A DNA stretch of 29,032 nucleotides from an uncultured Bacilli bacterium (GCA_934153655.1 CAKPFH010000013.1:1-29032); one strand, 5' to 3'. Positions 7,396 to 16,223 are shown, numbered from the stretch's first letter. Numbers and translations are program-made. Notes: a model not told the origin generated them from the sequence alone.

Positions 7396-8868
7396 TTACT
7401 TTTCTTCTGGTCTCATTAATGGAAATAAAATGTTATCTTTGATATTATCAACACCAGTTAATACTTGAAGTACTCGATCAATTCCCATACCCCAACCAGA
7501 AATTGGAGGCATACCATATTCCATAGCATTTATATAATCATAGTCCATCATCATAGCTTCTTCATCTCCTCCAGCTTTTAAAGATGCTTGATGTAGAAGT
7601 CTTGCTTCTTGATCAATTGGATCAACAAGTTCAGAATAAGCATTGATGATTTCAGCCCCATTAATTACTAATTGAAATCTATCGGTTAAAGTTTTATCTT
7701 CATCATTAGCTCTTGCAAGTGGTGATAAAGAAATTGGATGTTCAACTAAGAAAGTTGGTTCAATTAAGTAAGGTCTTGCAACTTTTTTATACAAAGCATC
7801 TACTAAATTACCATAACCAAGGTTTTCAATATCATCTTCAGTTTGTAAATCAATTTTTTTATTTTTAATTTCAGCTAGTAAAGCTTCTTTAGTATTAAAT
7901 TTTTTAATATCAATATCAGCATATTTAATAATTAAATCACGGAAAGATACAGTTTCCCATTTTTTAGATAAGTCTACTACTTTATCATTTATATTAACTT
8001 GTAAAGTACCAAATACTTTTTCAATTACAGTTTTTAACATATTTTCAAGTAAAATCATATTATCTTTGTAATTATAGTAAGCAGCATAACATTCAAGCAT
8101 AGTAAAGTCTTGTAAATGAGTTGCATCTATTCCTTCATTTCTAAAACATCTTGCAAATTCGAATACTTTAGTAAACCCTCCAACAACAGCTCTTTTTAAA
8201 TATGTTTCAGGTGCAATTCTTAAATAAACATCAATATCAAGAGCATTATGATGAGCTGTAAATGGTCTTGCAGTAGCTCCACTTGCTTTATTTGATAAAA
8301 CTGGTGTTTCGATTTCTATATAACCATCATCTTCTAAAAATCTTCTAATTTCTTTAATGAATTCATATTTTAATAAGAATCTTTTTCTTGTACTTTCATT
8401 CATAATTAAATCAAGATAACGATTTCTATAACATATTTCAGGATCAGTTACTCCATGAAATTTTTCAGGAAGTGGTTTTAGAGCTTTACCAAGGAAGGTA
8501 AAATCATCTGCTCTTAAAGTTTTTTCTCCTGTTTGGGTAGTAAATATTTCTCCAACTACTCCAATAAAGTCTCCTAAATCAATCATAGTTTTAAAGAATT
8601 TATATTTTTCTTCTCCTACTAAATCTATTTTAATTGAAACTTGTAAATCTCCTTCAATATCTCTTAGTTTTAAAAAACTAAGTTTTCCCATTTTACGCAT
8701 AAAAACAATACGACCTGCTACTTTAACATCTTTAGTACCATCTTCTAAAGTACTTGCTTCTTTTAAAGTATAATTTGTTTCATATCTTTCAGGGTAAGGG
8801 TTACAAAATTCTTTTATTTCTTCTACTTTTCCTCTTCTTACTAATTCTTGTTCTGTAAATTCTCTCAT
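7396..8868 (-). CDS. lysS: Lysyl-tRNA synthetase, class II
   Basis: This enzyme charges tRNA-Lys with lysine in an ATP-dependent reaction. The 490-residue protein has an N-terminal OB-fold anticodon-binding domain (about residues 50-150, with VKVAGRIVFMRKMGKLSF) and a class II catalytic core. Core motifs are motif 2 (EFARCFRNEGIDATHLQDFT) and motif 3 (GWGMGIDRVLQVLTG) near the C terminus. I chose the ATG at 8868-8866 because GGAGG sits 6 bases upstream. An in-frame GTG at 8880 lies inside that ribosome-binding site. The gene is monocistronic with a near-perfect promoter and shares a terminator with sspI. Confidence 0.97.
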   Translation of the reverse strand: MREFTEQELVRRGKVEEIKEFCNPYPERYETNYTLKEASTLEDGTKDVKVAGRIVFMRKMGKLSFLKLRDIEGDLQVSIKIDLVGEEKYKFFKTMIDLGDFIGVVGEIFTTQTGEKTLRADDFTFLGKALKPLPEKFHGVTDPEICYRNRYLDLIMNESTRKRFLLKYEFIKEIRRFLEDDGYIEIETPVLSNKASGATARPFTAHHNALDIDVYLRIAPETYLKRAVVGGFTKVFEFARCFRNEGIDATHLQDFTMLECYAAYYNYKDNMILLENMLKTVIEKVFGTLQVNINDKVVDLSKKWETVSFRDLIIKYADIDIKKFNTKEALLAEIKNKKIDLQTEDDIENLGYGNLVDALYKKVARPYLIEPTFLVEHPISLSPLARANDEDKTLTDRFQLVINGAEIINAYSELVDPIDQEARLLHQASLKAGGDEEAMMMDYDYINAMEYGMPPISGWGMGIDRVLQVLTGVDNIKDNILFPLMRPEEK

Positions 8869-8894
8869 ATAAACCTCCACATAAATTTAATTAA

Positions 8895-8923
8895 ATAATA
8901 GCATTTCTAAAAAAAAATGTCAA
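8895..8923 (-). promoter_or_regulatory. Sigma-A promoter of lysS
   Basis: Minus strand TTGACA, 17-base spacer containing a run of nine T, TATTAT. It gives a leader of about 20 bases, too short for a T-box. Confidence 0.88.
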
Positions 8924-8952
8924 TTTATATTCCAAAAAAAGTAATATTTTGG

Positions 8953-8958
8953 TATTAT
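8953..8958 (+). promoter_or_regulatory. Possible -10 box of the pyrophosphatase gene
   Basis: TATTAT at 8953-8958 about 16 bases before the ATG. No good -35 at 16-18 bases is visible, and the leader would be only about 10 bases. Confidence 0.35.
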
Positions 8959-8974
8959 TAAGTTGGGTGATAAA

Positions 8975-9472
8975 ATGAATAATATAATTGATAGTATAAT
9001 TGAAATTCCTCTTGGAACCAAAAACAAATATGAAATTGATAAAAAACTAGGTAAAATTAGACTTTCTAGAGTGCAATATTCTTCTATGACTTATCCTAGT
9101 GAATATGGTTTTATTGATGAAACACTTGCAACTGATGGTGATCCTGTTGATATTTTAGTAATTACTAGTGAAGCAACTTTTCCAGGTTGCATTGTTGAAG
9201 CTAAAGTTCTTGGTTATTTAGACACCATTGATAATGGCTACCCTGATCCTAAGATAATTGCTGTTAGCAATGTTGATCCTCGTTGTAATTTTTATAATTC
9301 TTTAGAAGAACTTCCAAAACATTCTTTACTTGAAATTAAAAACTTCTTTGAAAATTATAAATTACTACAACATATTAAAGTCGAAGTCTTTGATTATCAC
9401 GGAATTGATGAAGCTATGAAAATAATTGAAGATGGAAAAAAACGTTATTTAGAAAAAGAAAGCCAAAATTAG
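8975..9472 (+). CDS. ppa: Inorganic pyrophosphatase, family I
   Basis: This enzyme hydrolyses pyrophosphate to two phosphates, pulling biosynthetic reactions forward. The 165-residue protein has the soluble family I signature DGDPVD (about 54-59) with its metal-binding aspartates. It is flanked by IEIPLGTKNKYEID, MTYPSEYGFI, and the DNGYPDPKIIAV block. Most Bacilli use the unrelated family II (DHH) enzyme, so family I is mildly notable. I chose the ATG at 8975 with GGGTGAT just upstream; a longer TTG start at 8963 is less likely. Its TAG overlaps the convergent neighbour's stop by 3-4 bases in the loop of a shared terminator. Confidence 0.93.
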   Translation: MNNIIDSIIEIPLGTKNKYEIDKKLGKIRLSRVQYSSMTYPSEYGFIDETLATDGDPVDILVITSEATFPGCIVEAKVLGYLDTIDNGYPDPKIIAVSNVDPRCNFYNSLEELPKHSLLEIKNFFENYKLLQHIKVEVFDYHGIDEAMKIIEDGKKRYLEKESQN

Positions 9473-9481
9473 CTTTCTTTT
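9454..9481. terminator. Bidirectional terminator holding both stop codons in its loop
   Basis: Perfect 10-bp stem AAAAGAAAGC/GCTTTCTTTT (9454-9463 with 9472-9481) and loop CAAAATTA. The loop holds the ppa TAG (9470-9472, last base in the stem) and the TAA of the minus-strand gene (9471-9469). T-rich tails follow in both directions. Confidence 0.88.
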
Positions 9482-9942
9482 ATTATAGTTTTAAATAATT
9501 TAATAAATTCTTCTAGAACTAACTCTTTATTTTCAAGTCTTGTTTCTTTAATAGCTTTAATAGTACTATCTAAATAAATATCTTTTTTCTTATCATAAAC
9601 ACTTAAAAATATAGTTGAATCATCACCAAAGTTATTAAAAGGATCAACTCTATTAATTTTACCTGTTATCCCTACTCCATAATCAGAATTAGTAAACTCA
9701 GTTATTTTTTTACTCATTTCATGACTAGTTTCTATACTGTAAACAGAGTATTCATCAATTACATCTTTATCTACTCCCATTTTAATTTTAAATTCATTAC
9801 TATAGGTAACAGCTCCAAATTTAAATACTAAACTAGATCCATCTATATTAGTAATACTAGATGCTAAATAACCACCTGTTGCTGACTCCATAGTACTAAT
9901 AGTTTTATTCATTTTTGTTAAAAAAGCAATTATTTCTTTCAT
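9469..9942 (-). CDS. CinA C-terminal (PncC-like) domain protein, divergent
   Basis: The 157-residue protein corresponds to the stand-alone CinA C-terminal domain; many members deamidate nicotinamide mononucleotide in NAD salvage. Family features seen are TMESATGGYLASSITNIDG near residue 20 and FGAVTYSNEFKIKMGV. Two conserved spots are altered: the usual ESCTGG reads ESATGG, and the usual GxAGPGG block reads GITGKINRVDP. The latter resembles a divergent CinA-like subfamily I recall from Firmicutes. The fold is likely, but the amidohydrolase activity is uncertain. It overlaps the upstream hypothetical gene by 4 bases (ATGA) and converges on ppa. Confidence 0.75.
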   Translation of the reverse strand: MKEIIAFLTKMNKTISTMESATGGYLASSITNIDGSSLVFKFGAVTYSNEFKIKMGVDKDVIDEYSVYSIETSHEMSKKITEFTNSDYGVGITGKINRVDPFNNFGDDSTIFLSVYDKKKDIYLDSTIKAIKETRLENKELVLEEFIKLFKTIIKES

Positions 9943-10370
9943 TTTTTAACTCCTATTTTTTTAGTTTTAGATTTTTCTTCAACTTCCATACTTTTAAACA
10001 TTTCATAATTTAAAAGTTGAAAAATTTGATATAGACGAACTGTTCTTATTTTTCCAGTTTTAATTTCTTCTTCCGTTAAATATTTTTCAGGAAGTGGATA
10101 TATAAATTCAAACATATTAGGAATATTCATGTTTTTATTTATATTTTCTCTTAAAGAAACTGTTTCACCGGTAAAACACTCCGTATATAGTTCCATTTCA
10201 TACTTTAATCCATCACTTGTATCTAATAAAAACCTTTCAACAAATTGACAAAAATTAGGATTAAAAGTTTGAATATAACCATCATTTGTATTAATTTCTT
10301 TATAATCATTTTTTATTTTTACAACAAAAATATCGTTGATATCATATATATTATCTGTTATCTTACTCAT
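9939..10370 (-). CDS. Hypothetical protein, first gene of the cinA-like operon
   Basis: The protein is 143 residues using the ATG at 10370 (MSKITDNIYDIND), chosen because AAGGAG lies 6 bases upstream; a longer start at 10409 lacks this. I do not recognise the family. It looks soluble and mixed alpha/beta, with no signal peptide or membrane helix. A FVERFLLDTSDGLKYEMELY stretch precedes an aromatic FEFIYPLPEKYLTEEEI segment, and the tail is lysine-rich. It overlaps the CinA-like gene by 4 bases, so the two are co-expressed and may share a pathway. Confidence 0.75.
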   Translation of the reverse strand: MSKITDNIYDINDIFVVKIKNDYKEINTNDGYIQTFNPNFCQFVERFLLDTSDGLKYEMELYTECFTGETVSLRENINKNMNIPNMFEFIYPLPEKYLTEEEIKTGKIRTVRLYQIFQLLNYEMFKSMEVEEKSKTKKIGVKK

Positions 10371-10397
10371 TTTTTCTCCTTTATTACTTATATAAAA

Positions 10398-10426
10398 ATT
10401 ATATTCCAAATTTAAAAATAAATCTA
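10398..10426 (-). promoter_or_regulatory. Probable promoter of the hypothetical-cinA operon
   Basis: Minus strand TATAAT at 10403-10398 with a weak -35 (TAGATT) at 17 bases. The -10 is perfect; the -35 matches only 3 of 6. Confidence 0.45.
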
Positions 10427-10573
10427 GTAAATGTGTAAAGTATGTATAGTAGAAAGTTTCAAACTTATAAAATTAATTAGAAGTTTTCATAGAAAATAAA
10501 TTAAATAAGCAATTATCAATTTTATAATTACATAAATAACCAATTAATAATATGTCTTTTTTAATACTAAAAG

Positions 10574-11650
10574 TTATTTAATTTTAATAGTACTTATATA
10601 TTTAATTTTAATTAAGTTATCATAATAAATAGTTTTATTTTTAAATAAAATAATAAAATTAATTAAATAAAATTCTAATACTTTTACTAAAATATATATT
10701 TTAATTATAATCAATATAAAAGAATTAATTGAAAAAAGATTAACTAATTTAGATAAAATAAATATTAAATTTAAATAAATAAAATAGAAAATAGTTCTTA
10801 TAATTAACCCAAATAATAAATTATTAGTAAACTTAAACTTTACTTTTACAAGACTTGATCCAATAGTATAACCCTTAGTTATAAAAGGAATAAGGATATA
10901 ATAAATAGTTATTATTATTAAATTTAAATATTTAAACTTAATAAATTTTTCAAGAATAATAATAGTACTTAGAGTTATACCTAAATCAAGAAAGAACATT
11001 GTTAATCTTCTTATTGGTAAAACTATCTCTCCTTTTTTAAAAGAAGTATCGTCTATTTTATCTCTGGAAGGTAAAATTTTTATTAATATAATAGCAAGTA
11101 AATACCCAAGTATCCCTCCTAAGGTATTTAAAATTAAATCATCAACATCAGCTAATCTATATGGCCTTTCATAGATAAAATATAAGCCTGTTAATTGAGT
11201 TATTTCAAAGAACAAAGATAAGAAAAAAGTTAAAAGTAACGTCTTCTTGAAACTACATTTAAAATAATATCTTAAATACATGCCAAAAGGAATAGTCATA
11301 AAAATATTAAATACAACAACATAGAAGCATGGTTCAGTTAAACTTTTTAAATATGTTTGAGGAAGTTTTAAATTTAAACTTGTTTCTTTAAAGAAATCAT
11401 AAATAAATTTAAAAGGTATTAAATTAAACCAAGGTGTTTTTAAACTACTTACATATTCCCTAGTTGGAAGTGGTAAAATAACTAAAAAATAAATTACCAT
11501 TAAATAAAGAATAAAGGAATAAATTATAAAAGTTCTAAGCTTACTAATTGATCCATACTTATGATATTCATATATCATATAAGGAATAGTTATCAAAAAT
11601 GCTATAAATGGAAAGAAAATTAAAGCATATTTAATTGGTAAAGTATACAT
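10574..11650 (-). CDS. VanZ family membrane protein with C-terminal RDD-like domain
   Basis: VanZ-like proteins are multi-pass membrane proteins linked in enterococci to low-level teicoplanin resistance by an unknown mechanism. The 358-residue protein has N-terminal helices, then the VanZ core at about 110-190 with IPFGMYLRYYF, FFEITQL and ADVDDLILNTLGG, whose DxxD-N pattern is typical. From about residue 210 it becomes an RDD-like domain (RRLTMFFLDLGI, then TIGSSLVKVKF). The ATG directly abuts the bceB stop (TAA-ATG) and AAAGGAG lies inside bceB, so it is the third gene of the transporter operon. No strong terminator is visible after it. Confidence 0.85.
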   Translation of the reverse strand: MYTLPIKYALIFFPFIAFLITIPYMIYEYHKYGSISKLRTFIIYSFILYLMVIYFLVILPLPTREYVSSLKTPWFNLIPFKFIYDFFKETSLNLKLPQTYLKSLTEPCFYVVVFNIFMTIPFGMYLRYYFKCSFKKTLLLTFFLSLFFEITQLTGLYFIYERPYRLADVDDLILNTLGGILGYLLAIILIKILPSRDKIDDTSFKKGEIVLPIRRLTMFFLDLGITLSTIIILEKFIKFKYLNLIIITIYYILIPFITKGYTIGSSLVKVKFKFTNNLLFGLIIRTIFYFIYLNLIFILSKLVNLFSINSFILIIIKIYILVKVLEFYLINFIILFKNKTIYYDNLIKIKYISTIKIK

Positions 11651-13720
11651 TTAATTCTCCTTTATAATATTTTTACTTGAAATATAGGTAATCAAGAAAT
11701 AACCACCATAAATAATAATTATAAATATACAAGTCATAATAATTGATGATAATAAATCTTTATTACCAAAAGTTTCAAGAATTTTTAAACTAAAAATAAG
11801 TCCAAAAACAGAATGAATAATGGCAAGAATTAAAGGAAGCATAAAGAATGTTAAAATTTGTTTGAATAAAGCTTTATTAATATCTCTTTCATCTACTCCT
11901 ATTTTTCTTAACATCTTATAAACTTGTTTATTATCACTACTTTCACTTAATTCTTTAAGGCCTAAAATAGCAGCACTACTAATTAAAAAGATAATTCCAA
12001 GGTATAAGCCAATAAATGTTAACATAGCTGATAAACCAGCAACTGATTCTTGAATAGCAAGTTTAGTTGTACCATTTGGAAATAAATATTCTTTTCTTAA
12101 AGGACTATTATCTAGTTTATTAATATCTTCTTCGATTTTTCTAATAGTATTTCTATTTTTGGTATTATAATTTCCTATTAAATGATTTCTAGCAGGTTCC
12201 TTGTTTACTAAAACAGAATCTGGAACAACAATTATACCTGTATTTACATGATTAGTAGACATTTCAAGAAAACCATCCATACATTTATCATATTTAGGTT
12301 TTAAAGTATGATCAAATACTTTAATTTCTGTTTTATTTTTAAGTGCTTGATTACGAATACTTATCATTGATTCAAAATCCGCAACAATTAAATATTCGTC
12401 TTCATTTAAAGAATACTCCTTAGTTTTATATAACCTTGCTACTTTATTATAATCACTTAAACTAATGATTCTTTCCCTTGCTTCATATAATAAATGAGGG
12501 TACTTTGTTCTAGTTTCCGTGCAAATAGAACCAAGTGATGTACACATATTTAATCCATCAGTTTGATAAGTATTAAATTCTATATAGTCATTACTATATT
12601 TTTTTAAATCAAATCCTAAAATATCAAACATTTCAAGAACACTATACTTAGTATTTTTAATTTGCAAGTCATTATAACCATATAATTTATAATAATCATA
12701 TTCCTTATCATAATTAAGAGGAATATCATAATAAAAATCAGCCAAAGTTAAATCTTTTACTTCATTATTCATAGAATTTTTTAAACTAAGACAAGCAGAT
12801 AACAAACAAATTGTAATAAATAACATTAAACAAATAATTGTAGTTGCAAAAACAGTTGTATTTATTTTTTTACTAAATTGTTTTAAAGTAAAACTATTTA
12901 AACCTTTATAATAATAAGATTTCATACTTTTAGTTATTTTAATAATTAATCCTGATATAGAAAAGAAAATAAAGAAAGTTGAAATACATCCCATTGAAAT
13001 AGGTACTAAGATATTAATATTTCTTAAATTATCAAAATCAATCGTTACCATGTAATAAGCATATCCTAAGACAAAACTTGCTAAAATAAAGATAATTGTT
13101 GCTACAATCGGATTTTTAAGTTTAATTTCATCAATTTTTTTATGATCATTTAATAAATCAATTAATTTACACTTACTAACACTAATAGTATTAAAAATCA
13201 TAACTACTAAGTACATTATACCAAAATAAATAACAGTTTTAAGACAAGCACTTTTAGAGAAAACAAAAGTAAACTTTGTTAAATTAGCCTCAAACATATT
13301 AGCAACTAATAAGCTCATAAGTTGAGATAACATAACTCCTAATAAAAGTCCTACTCCAAGGGAAACAAGACCAACAAACAAAGTTTCAAAAAATAAAATC
13401 ATTGATATTTTTCTTTTAGAAAAACCAAGAGTTAAATAAATGCCAAATTCTTTATTTCTTCTTTTAATTAAAAATCTCGAAGCATATATAATTAAAAATC
13501 CTAAAACAAATGATACAAAAACACTTACATAAGATAATACCTCTATCATAAGTTCGATTAATTTCTCCATTGAACTTGAGACATTTAACATAATAGTTTG
13601 ACTTCCGAGAGCATTAAAAACATAAAAAATTGAAACACCTAAAACTAAGGTAAAAAAGTAAATTGCATAATCTTTGATACTCTTTTTAATATTTTTTAAA
13701 GATAATTTACAAAGCATCAT
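11651..13720 (-). CDS. bceB: Bce-type ABC transporter permease
   Basis: This is the membrane subunit of a bacitracin/antimicrobial-peptide detoxification transporter. The 689-residue protein has the BceB layout: one N-terminal helix, a FtsX-like block of helices, and a large extracellular domain at about residues 320-580 between two helices. It ends with three more helices around IGLYLGIIFLISSAAILGLK. The extracellular domain recognises peptide-lipid complexes in known members. The KRRNKEFGIYLTLGFSKRKI coupling segment is typical. The start follows GGGGGAG and overlaps bceA by 14 bases. The substrate cannot be told from sequence. Confidence 0.9.
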   Translation of the reverse strand: MMLCKLSLKNIKKSIKDYAIYFFTLVLGVSIFYVFNALGSQTIMLNVSSSMEKLIELMIEVLSYVSVFVSFVLGFLIIYASRFLIKRRNKEFGIYLTLGFSKRKISMILFFETLFVGLVSLGVGLLLGVMLSQLMSLLVANMFEANLTKFTFVFSKSACLKTVIYFGIMYLVVMIFNTISVSKCKLIDLLNDHKKIDEIKLKNPIVATIIFILASFVLGYAYYMVTIDFDNLRNINILVPISMGCISTFFIFFSISGLIIKITKSMKSYYYKGLNSFTLKQFSKKINTTVFATTIICLMLFITICLLSACLSLKNSMNNEVKDLTLADFYYDIPLNYDKEYDYYKLYGYNDLQIKNTKYSVLEMFDILGFDLKKYSNDYIEFNTYQTDGLNMCTSLGSICTETRTKYPHLLYEARERIISLSDYNKVARLYKTKEYSLNEDEYLIVADFESMISIRNQALKNKTEIKVFDHTLKPKYDKCMDGFLEMSTNHVNTGIIVVPDSVLVNKEPARNHLIGNYNTKNRNTIRKIEEDINKLDNSPLRKEYLFPNGTTKLAIQESVAGLSAMLTFIGLYLGIIFLISSAAILGLKELSESSDNKQVYKMLRKIGVDERDINKALFKQILTFFMLPLILAIIHSVFGLIFSLKILETFGNKDLLSSIIMTCIFIIIIYGGYFLITYISSKNIIKEN

Positions 13721-14471
13721 TTAAATCTCCCCCAAGGATAGTTACAACATCAATTATTTTATCAAAAAACTCTTTTCTTGTTCCACTTTTATGTATTTCA
13801 CTAAATATTTTCCCATCTTTAATAAATATTACTCTACTAGCATAACTAGCAGTAAAAGCATCATGGGTTACCATTAAAATAGTAGAATTATATTCTTTAT
13901 TTAAATAGCTTAACTTTTCAAGTAACATCTTAGATGATTTAGAATCCAAAGCTCCCGTTGGTTCATCAGCCAAAACTAATTTAGGATTAGTTATAATAGC
14001 CCTTGCTGATGCTACTCTTTGTTTTTCTCCACCTGACATTTGATAAGGATACTTATTTAAAACATTAGTAATATTTAATTCCTTAGAAACTTTTTTAATT
14101 CTTTCATCAATTTCCTTGTATTTTATATTTAAAATAGCAAGACTTAAAGCAATATTTTCATAAGATGTTAAAGTATCAAGTAAATTAAAATCTTGAAAAA
14201 TAAAACCTAATTCTTCCCTTCGAAATTTATTAAGATTATTCCCTTTTAATTTTGTAATATCTAAATCATTTACATAAATATGACCACTTGTTACTTTATC
14301 AATAGTAGAAATACAATTTAAAAGTGTTGTTTTACCTGACCCTGATGCCCCCATAATTGCAACAAATTCACCCTTACTAACCGAAAAACTAATATTATCA
14401 ATTGCTTTGGTTAAACTTGATTTACTACCATAATATTTTTCTATATTTTCTATTTTTAAAATATTTCCCAT
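13707..14471 (-). CDS. bceA: Bce-type ABC transporter ATP-binding protein
   Basis: This is the ATPase partner of the permease that follows. In 254 residues it has all nucleotide-binding motifs: Walker A (GASGSGKTT), Q-loop (FIFQDFNLLD), signature (MSGGEKQR), Walker B with catalytic Glu (LVLADEPTGALD) and switch histidine (VTHD). It belongs to the MacB/LolD-like group used by FtsX-fold transporters. AAGGAG lies 6 bases before the ATG. It is first in a bceA-bceB-vanZ operon with its own promoter and a BceR-type box, so it can be induced separately from bceRS. Confidence 0.93.
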   Translation of the reverse strand: MGNILKIENIEKYYGSKSSLTKAIDNISFSVSKGEFVAIMGASGSGKTTLLNCISTIDKVTSGHIYVNDLDITKLKGNNLNKFRREELGFIFQDFNLLDTLTSYENIALSLAILNIKYKEIDERIKKVSKELNITNVLNKYPYQMSGGEKQRVASARAIITNPKLVLADEPTGALDSKSSKMLLEKLSYLNKEYNSTILMVTHDAFTASYASRVIFIKDGKIFSEIHKSGTRKEFFDKIIDVVTILGGDLNDAL

Positions 14472-14491
14472 ATTAACTCCTTTCAGCCAAT

Positions 14492-14520
14492 ATCATATAA
14501 TATTAATTTAAACTTGTCGT
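14492..14520 (-). promoter_or_regulatory. Promoter of the bceAB-vanZ operon
   Basis: Minus strand ACGACA, 17-base spacer, TATGAT. The -10 matches 5 of 6 and the -35 4 of 6, an imperfect promoter as expected for an activated gene. Confidence 0.6.
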
Positions 14521-14540
14521 TTGTTTAATATTACTAAATC

Positions 14541-14554
14541 TTACAAATTTGTAA
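14541..14554. promoter_or_regulatory. BceR-type operator, perfect inverted repeat
   Basis: TTACA-AATT-TGTAA is a perfect 14-base palindrome that fits the TNACA-N4-TGTAA consensus I recall for BceR-like regulators. It lies 20 bases upstream of the bceA -35 and just past the bceS stop. Confidence 0.8.
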
Positions 14555-14556
14555 TA

Positions 14557-15570
14557 TTAATCTTCTATTTGGCAAAAATTATCAAGATTAAATGTTATTA
14601 TTAAAGTAGTTCCTTTTCCTTCATAAGAACTAATTTCAATTTTATGACCTAATTTCATACATAACTTCTTAGCAATATATAAACCCATTCCTGTTGATTT
14701 TGTTGTATTTCTTCCATTTTCCCCGGTAAATGATTTATTAAAAACACTACTTAAATCTTTCCTTGGAATACCTATTCCATTATCTTCAATAAATAAGGAT
14801 ACCCTATCTTGATAACTCTTAGAATAAATTTTAATATAAGAATTATTCTCTTTTTTATATTTGATACTATTATTTACCATTTGATTAATAATAAACTCTA
14901 ACCATTTAGGATCAGTTGTAATAACTATATCACTAACTAAAACTTCTAAATTAACTTTATTTAAACGCAAATCATCAATATTTTTAATTGCAACTTGACT
15001 TATTATTTTATTTAAACTAATTTTTTTAAAAAGAAAATCCTGTTCTGTATAATTACTTCTAACATAAAATAATACTTGATCAATATAATTATCTAATTTT
15101 CTTATTTCTTGAATAAACCTTTTATCTATATTTTTCTTATTATGCATCATTAAAACTAAACTAGAAATTGGTATTTTAACCTCATGAATCCACATTTCAA
15201 CATAATCTTTAAAATCAGCAACCGAATTTTTATAAATATTAACATTTTCTATCATTGATTTATTAATATCGTATAAAATATTAAAAAGTAATTCTCCTTC
15301 ATAAAAAGAAGGTTTAGATAAAGTTTCTAAAATTAAATACTTTTTATCAAGTAATTCTAAATTATTAAGTAGATTATCATAAAAGATTTTTTTCTTAAAA
15401 TACGAAAGAAAAAAGATAAGTAAAGAATTAATTAAACCTAAAAGACTAATAGCAATTATTAAAGAAATACTACTTTTAAAAGCAATTAATAAGCTAATAA
15501 TAATAAAATAATTAAAATAATAAATTAAAATTAAACCTAATTTATCTTTAAAATACTTAGATAATTTCAT
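14557..15570 (-). CDS. bceS: Intramembrane-sensing histidine kinase, BceS type
   Basis: This kinase senses antimicrobial peptides by interacting with the BceAB transporter and phosphorylates the partner regulator. The 337-residue protein has two N-terminal membrane helices (about 11-31 and 35-57) joined by only a few residues, leaving no extracellular sensor domain, the hallmark of this class. The phospho-acceptor is H129 in EMWIHEVKIP. The ATPase has the N box (NSIKYKK), G1 (EDNGIGIP) and G2 (TGMGLYIAK). The ATG at 15570 overlaps the regulator's TGA (ATGA). A longer TTG start at 15588 is disfavoured. Translation is probably coupled, as the ribosome-binding site is weak. Confidence 0.92.
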   Translation of the reverse strand: MKLSKYFKDKLGLILIYYFNYFIIISLLIAFKSSISLIIAISLLGLINSLLIFFLSYFKKKIFYDNLLNNLELLDKKYLILETLSKPSFYEGELLFNILYDINKSMIENVNIYKNSVADFKDYVEMWIHEVKIPISSLVLMMHNKKNIDKRFIQEIRKLDNYIDQVLFYVRSNYTEQDFLFKKISLNKIISQVAIKNIDDLRLNKVNLEVLVSDIVITTDPKWLEFIINQMVNNSIKYKKENNSYIKIYSKSYQDRVSLFIEDNGIGIPRKDLSSVFNKSFTGENGRNTTKSTGMGLYIAKKLCMKLGHKIEISSYEGKGTTLIITFNLDNFCQIED

Positions 15571-16223
15571 GATAATATATACCCACAACCCTTTCTTGTC
15601 TCTATTACTACATCACTTTTTAAATCATCTAATTTTTTTCTTAATCTACTAATGTTAACGGTTAAACTATTATCATTTATATATTCATCGTTGTTCCATA
15701 AAATTGTCATTAATTCATCTCTTGAAATAATCTTATTTTTATTTGTTAATAAATAGTTAAATATTATCATTTCATTTTTAGTTAATTCTACTTTTAGATT
15801 ATCTTTTTTAATAACTCCGGATTTTAAATCAAATAATATGTTTTTGTATTTAAGATAATCTAGATTTGAATTAATTCTTTTAAAGATATTTTGAATTCTT
15901 AAAAGTAAAATAATTGGATTATAAGGTTTAGTAATATAATCATCTGCTCCATTGGTAATTGATAAAACTTCATCTATTTCATCTACTCTACTTGTTAACA
16001 TGATAATAGGAATATTGCTAGTTTTTCTAATTTCTTTTAATAAAAATTCTCCATTTAAGTTAGGTAAATTAATATCTAATAAAATTAAATCGTATTTATC
16101 AGAATCAATTGGTAAAACATTTGTAAAATCTGTTAACAGGAAAACTTCATAACCATTTTTTAAAAGTAATTCTTGTAATTCTTCTCTTATAATTTTTTCA
16201 TCTTCGATTATTAATATTTTCAT
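15567..16223 (-). CDS. bceR: OmpR-family response regulator, BceR type
   Basis: This DNA-binding partner of the adjacent kinase has 218 residues. The receiver domain has the acidic pair (EDE near residue 7), the phospho-acceptor Asp in LILLDINLPNLNG (about residue 51) and the conserved Lys in DDYITKPYNP. A C-terminal winged helix (about 125-218) ends in RKGCGYIL. AAAGGAGG precedes the ATG. It most likely activates bceAB-vanZ through the palindrome at 14541-14554. Confidence 0.93.
   Translation of the reverse strand: MKILIIEDEKIIREELQELLLKNGYEVFLLTDFTNVLPIDSDKYDLILLDINLPNLNGEFLLKEIRKTSNIPIIMLTSRVDEIDEVLSITNGADDYITKPYNPIILLLRIQNIFKRINSNLDYLKYKNILFDLKSGVIKKDNLKVELTKNEMIIFNYLLTNKNKIISRDELMTILWNNDEYINDNSLTVNISRLRKKLDDLKSDVVIETRKGCGYILS

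Noticed and set aside
8869..8900. T-box or riboswitch in front of lysS
   Set aside because: The leader predicted from the promoter is only about 20 bases.
15952..16152. Plus-strand open frame within bceR
   Set aside because: Antisense shadow of the receiver domain, with no start signal.
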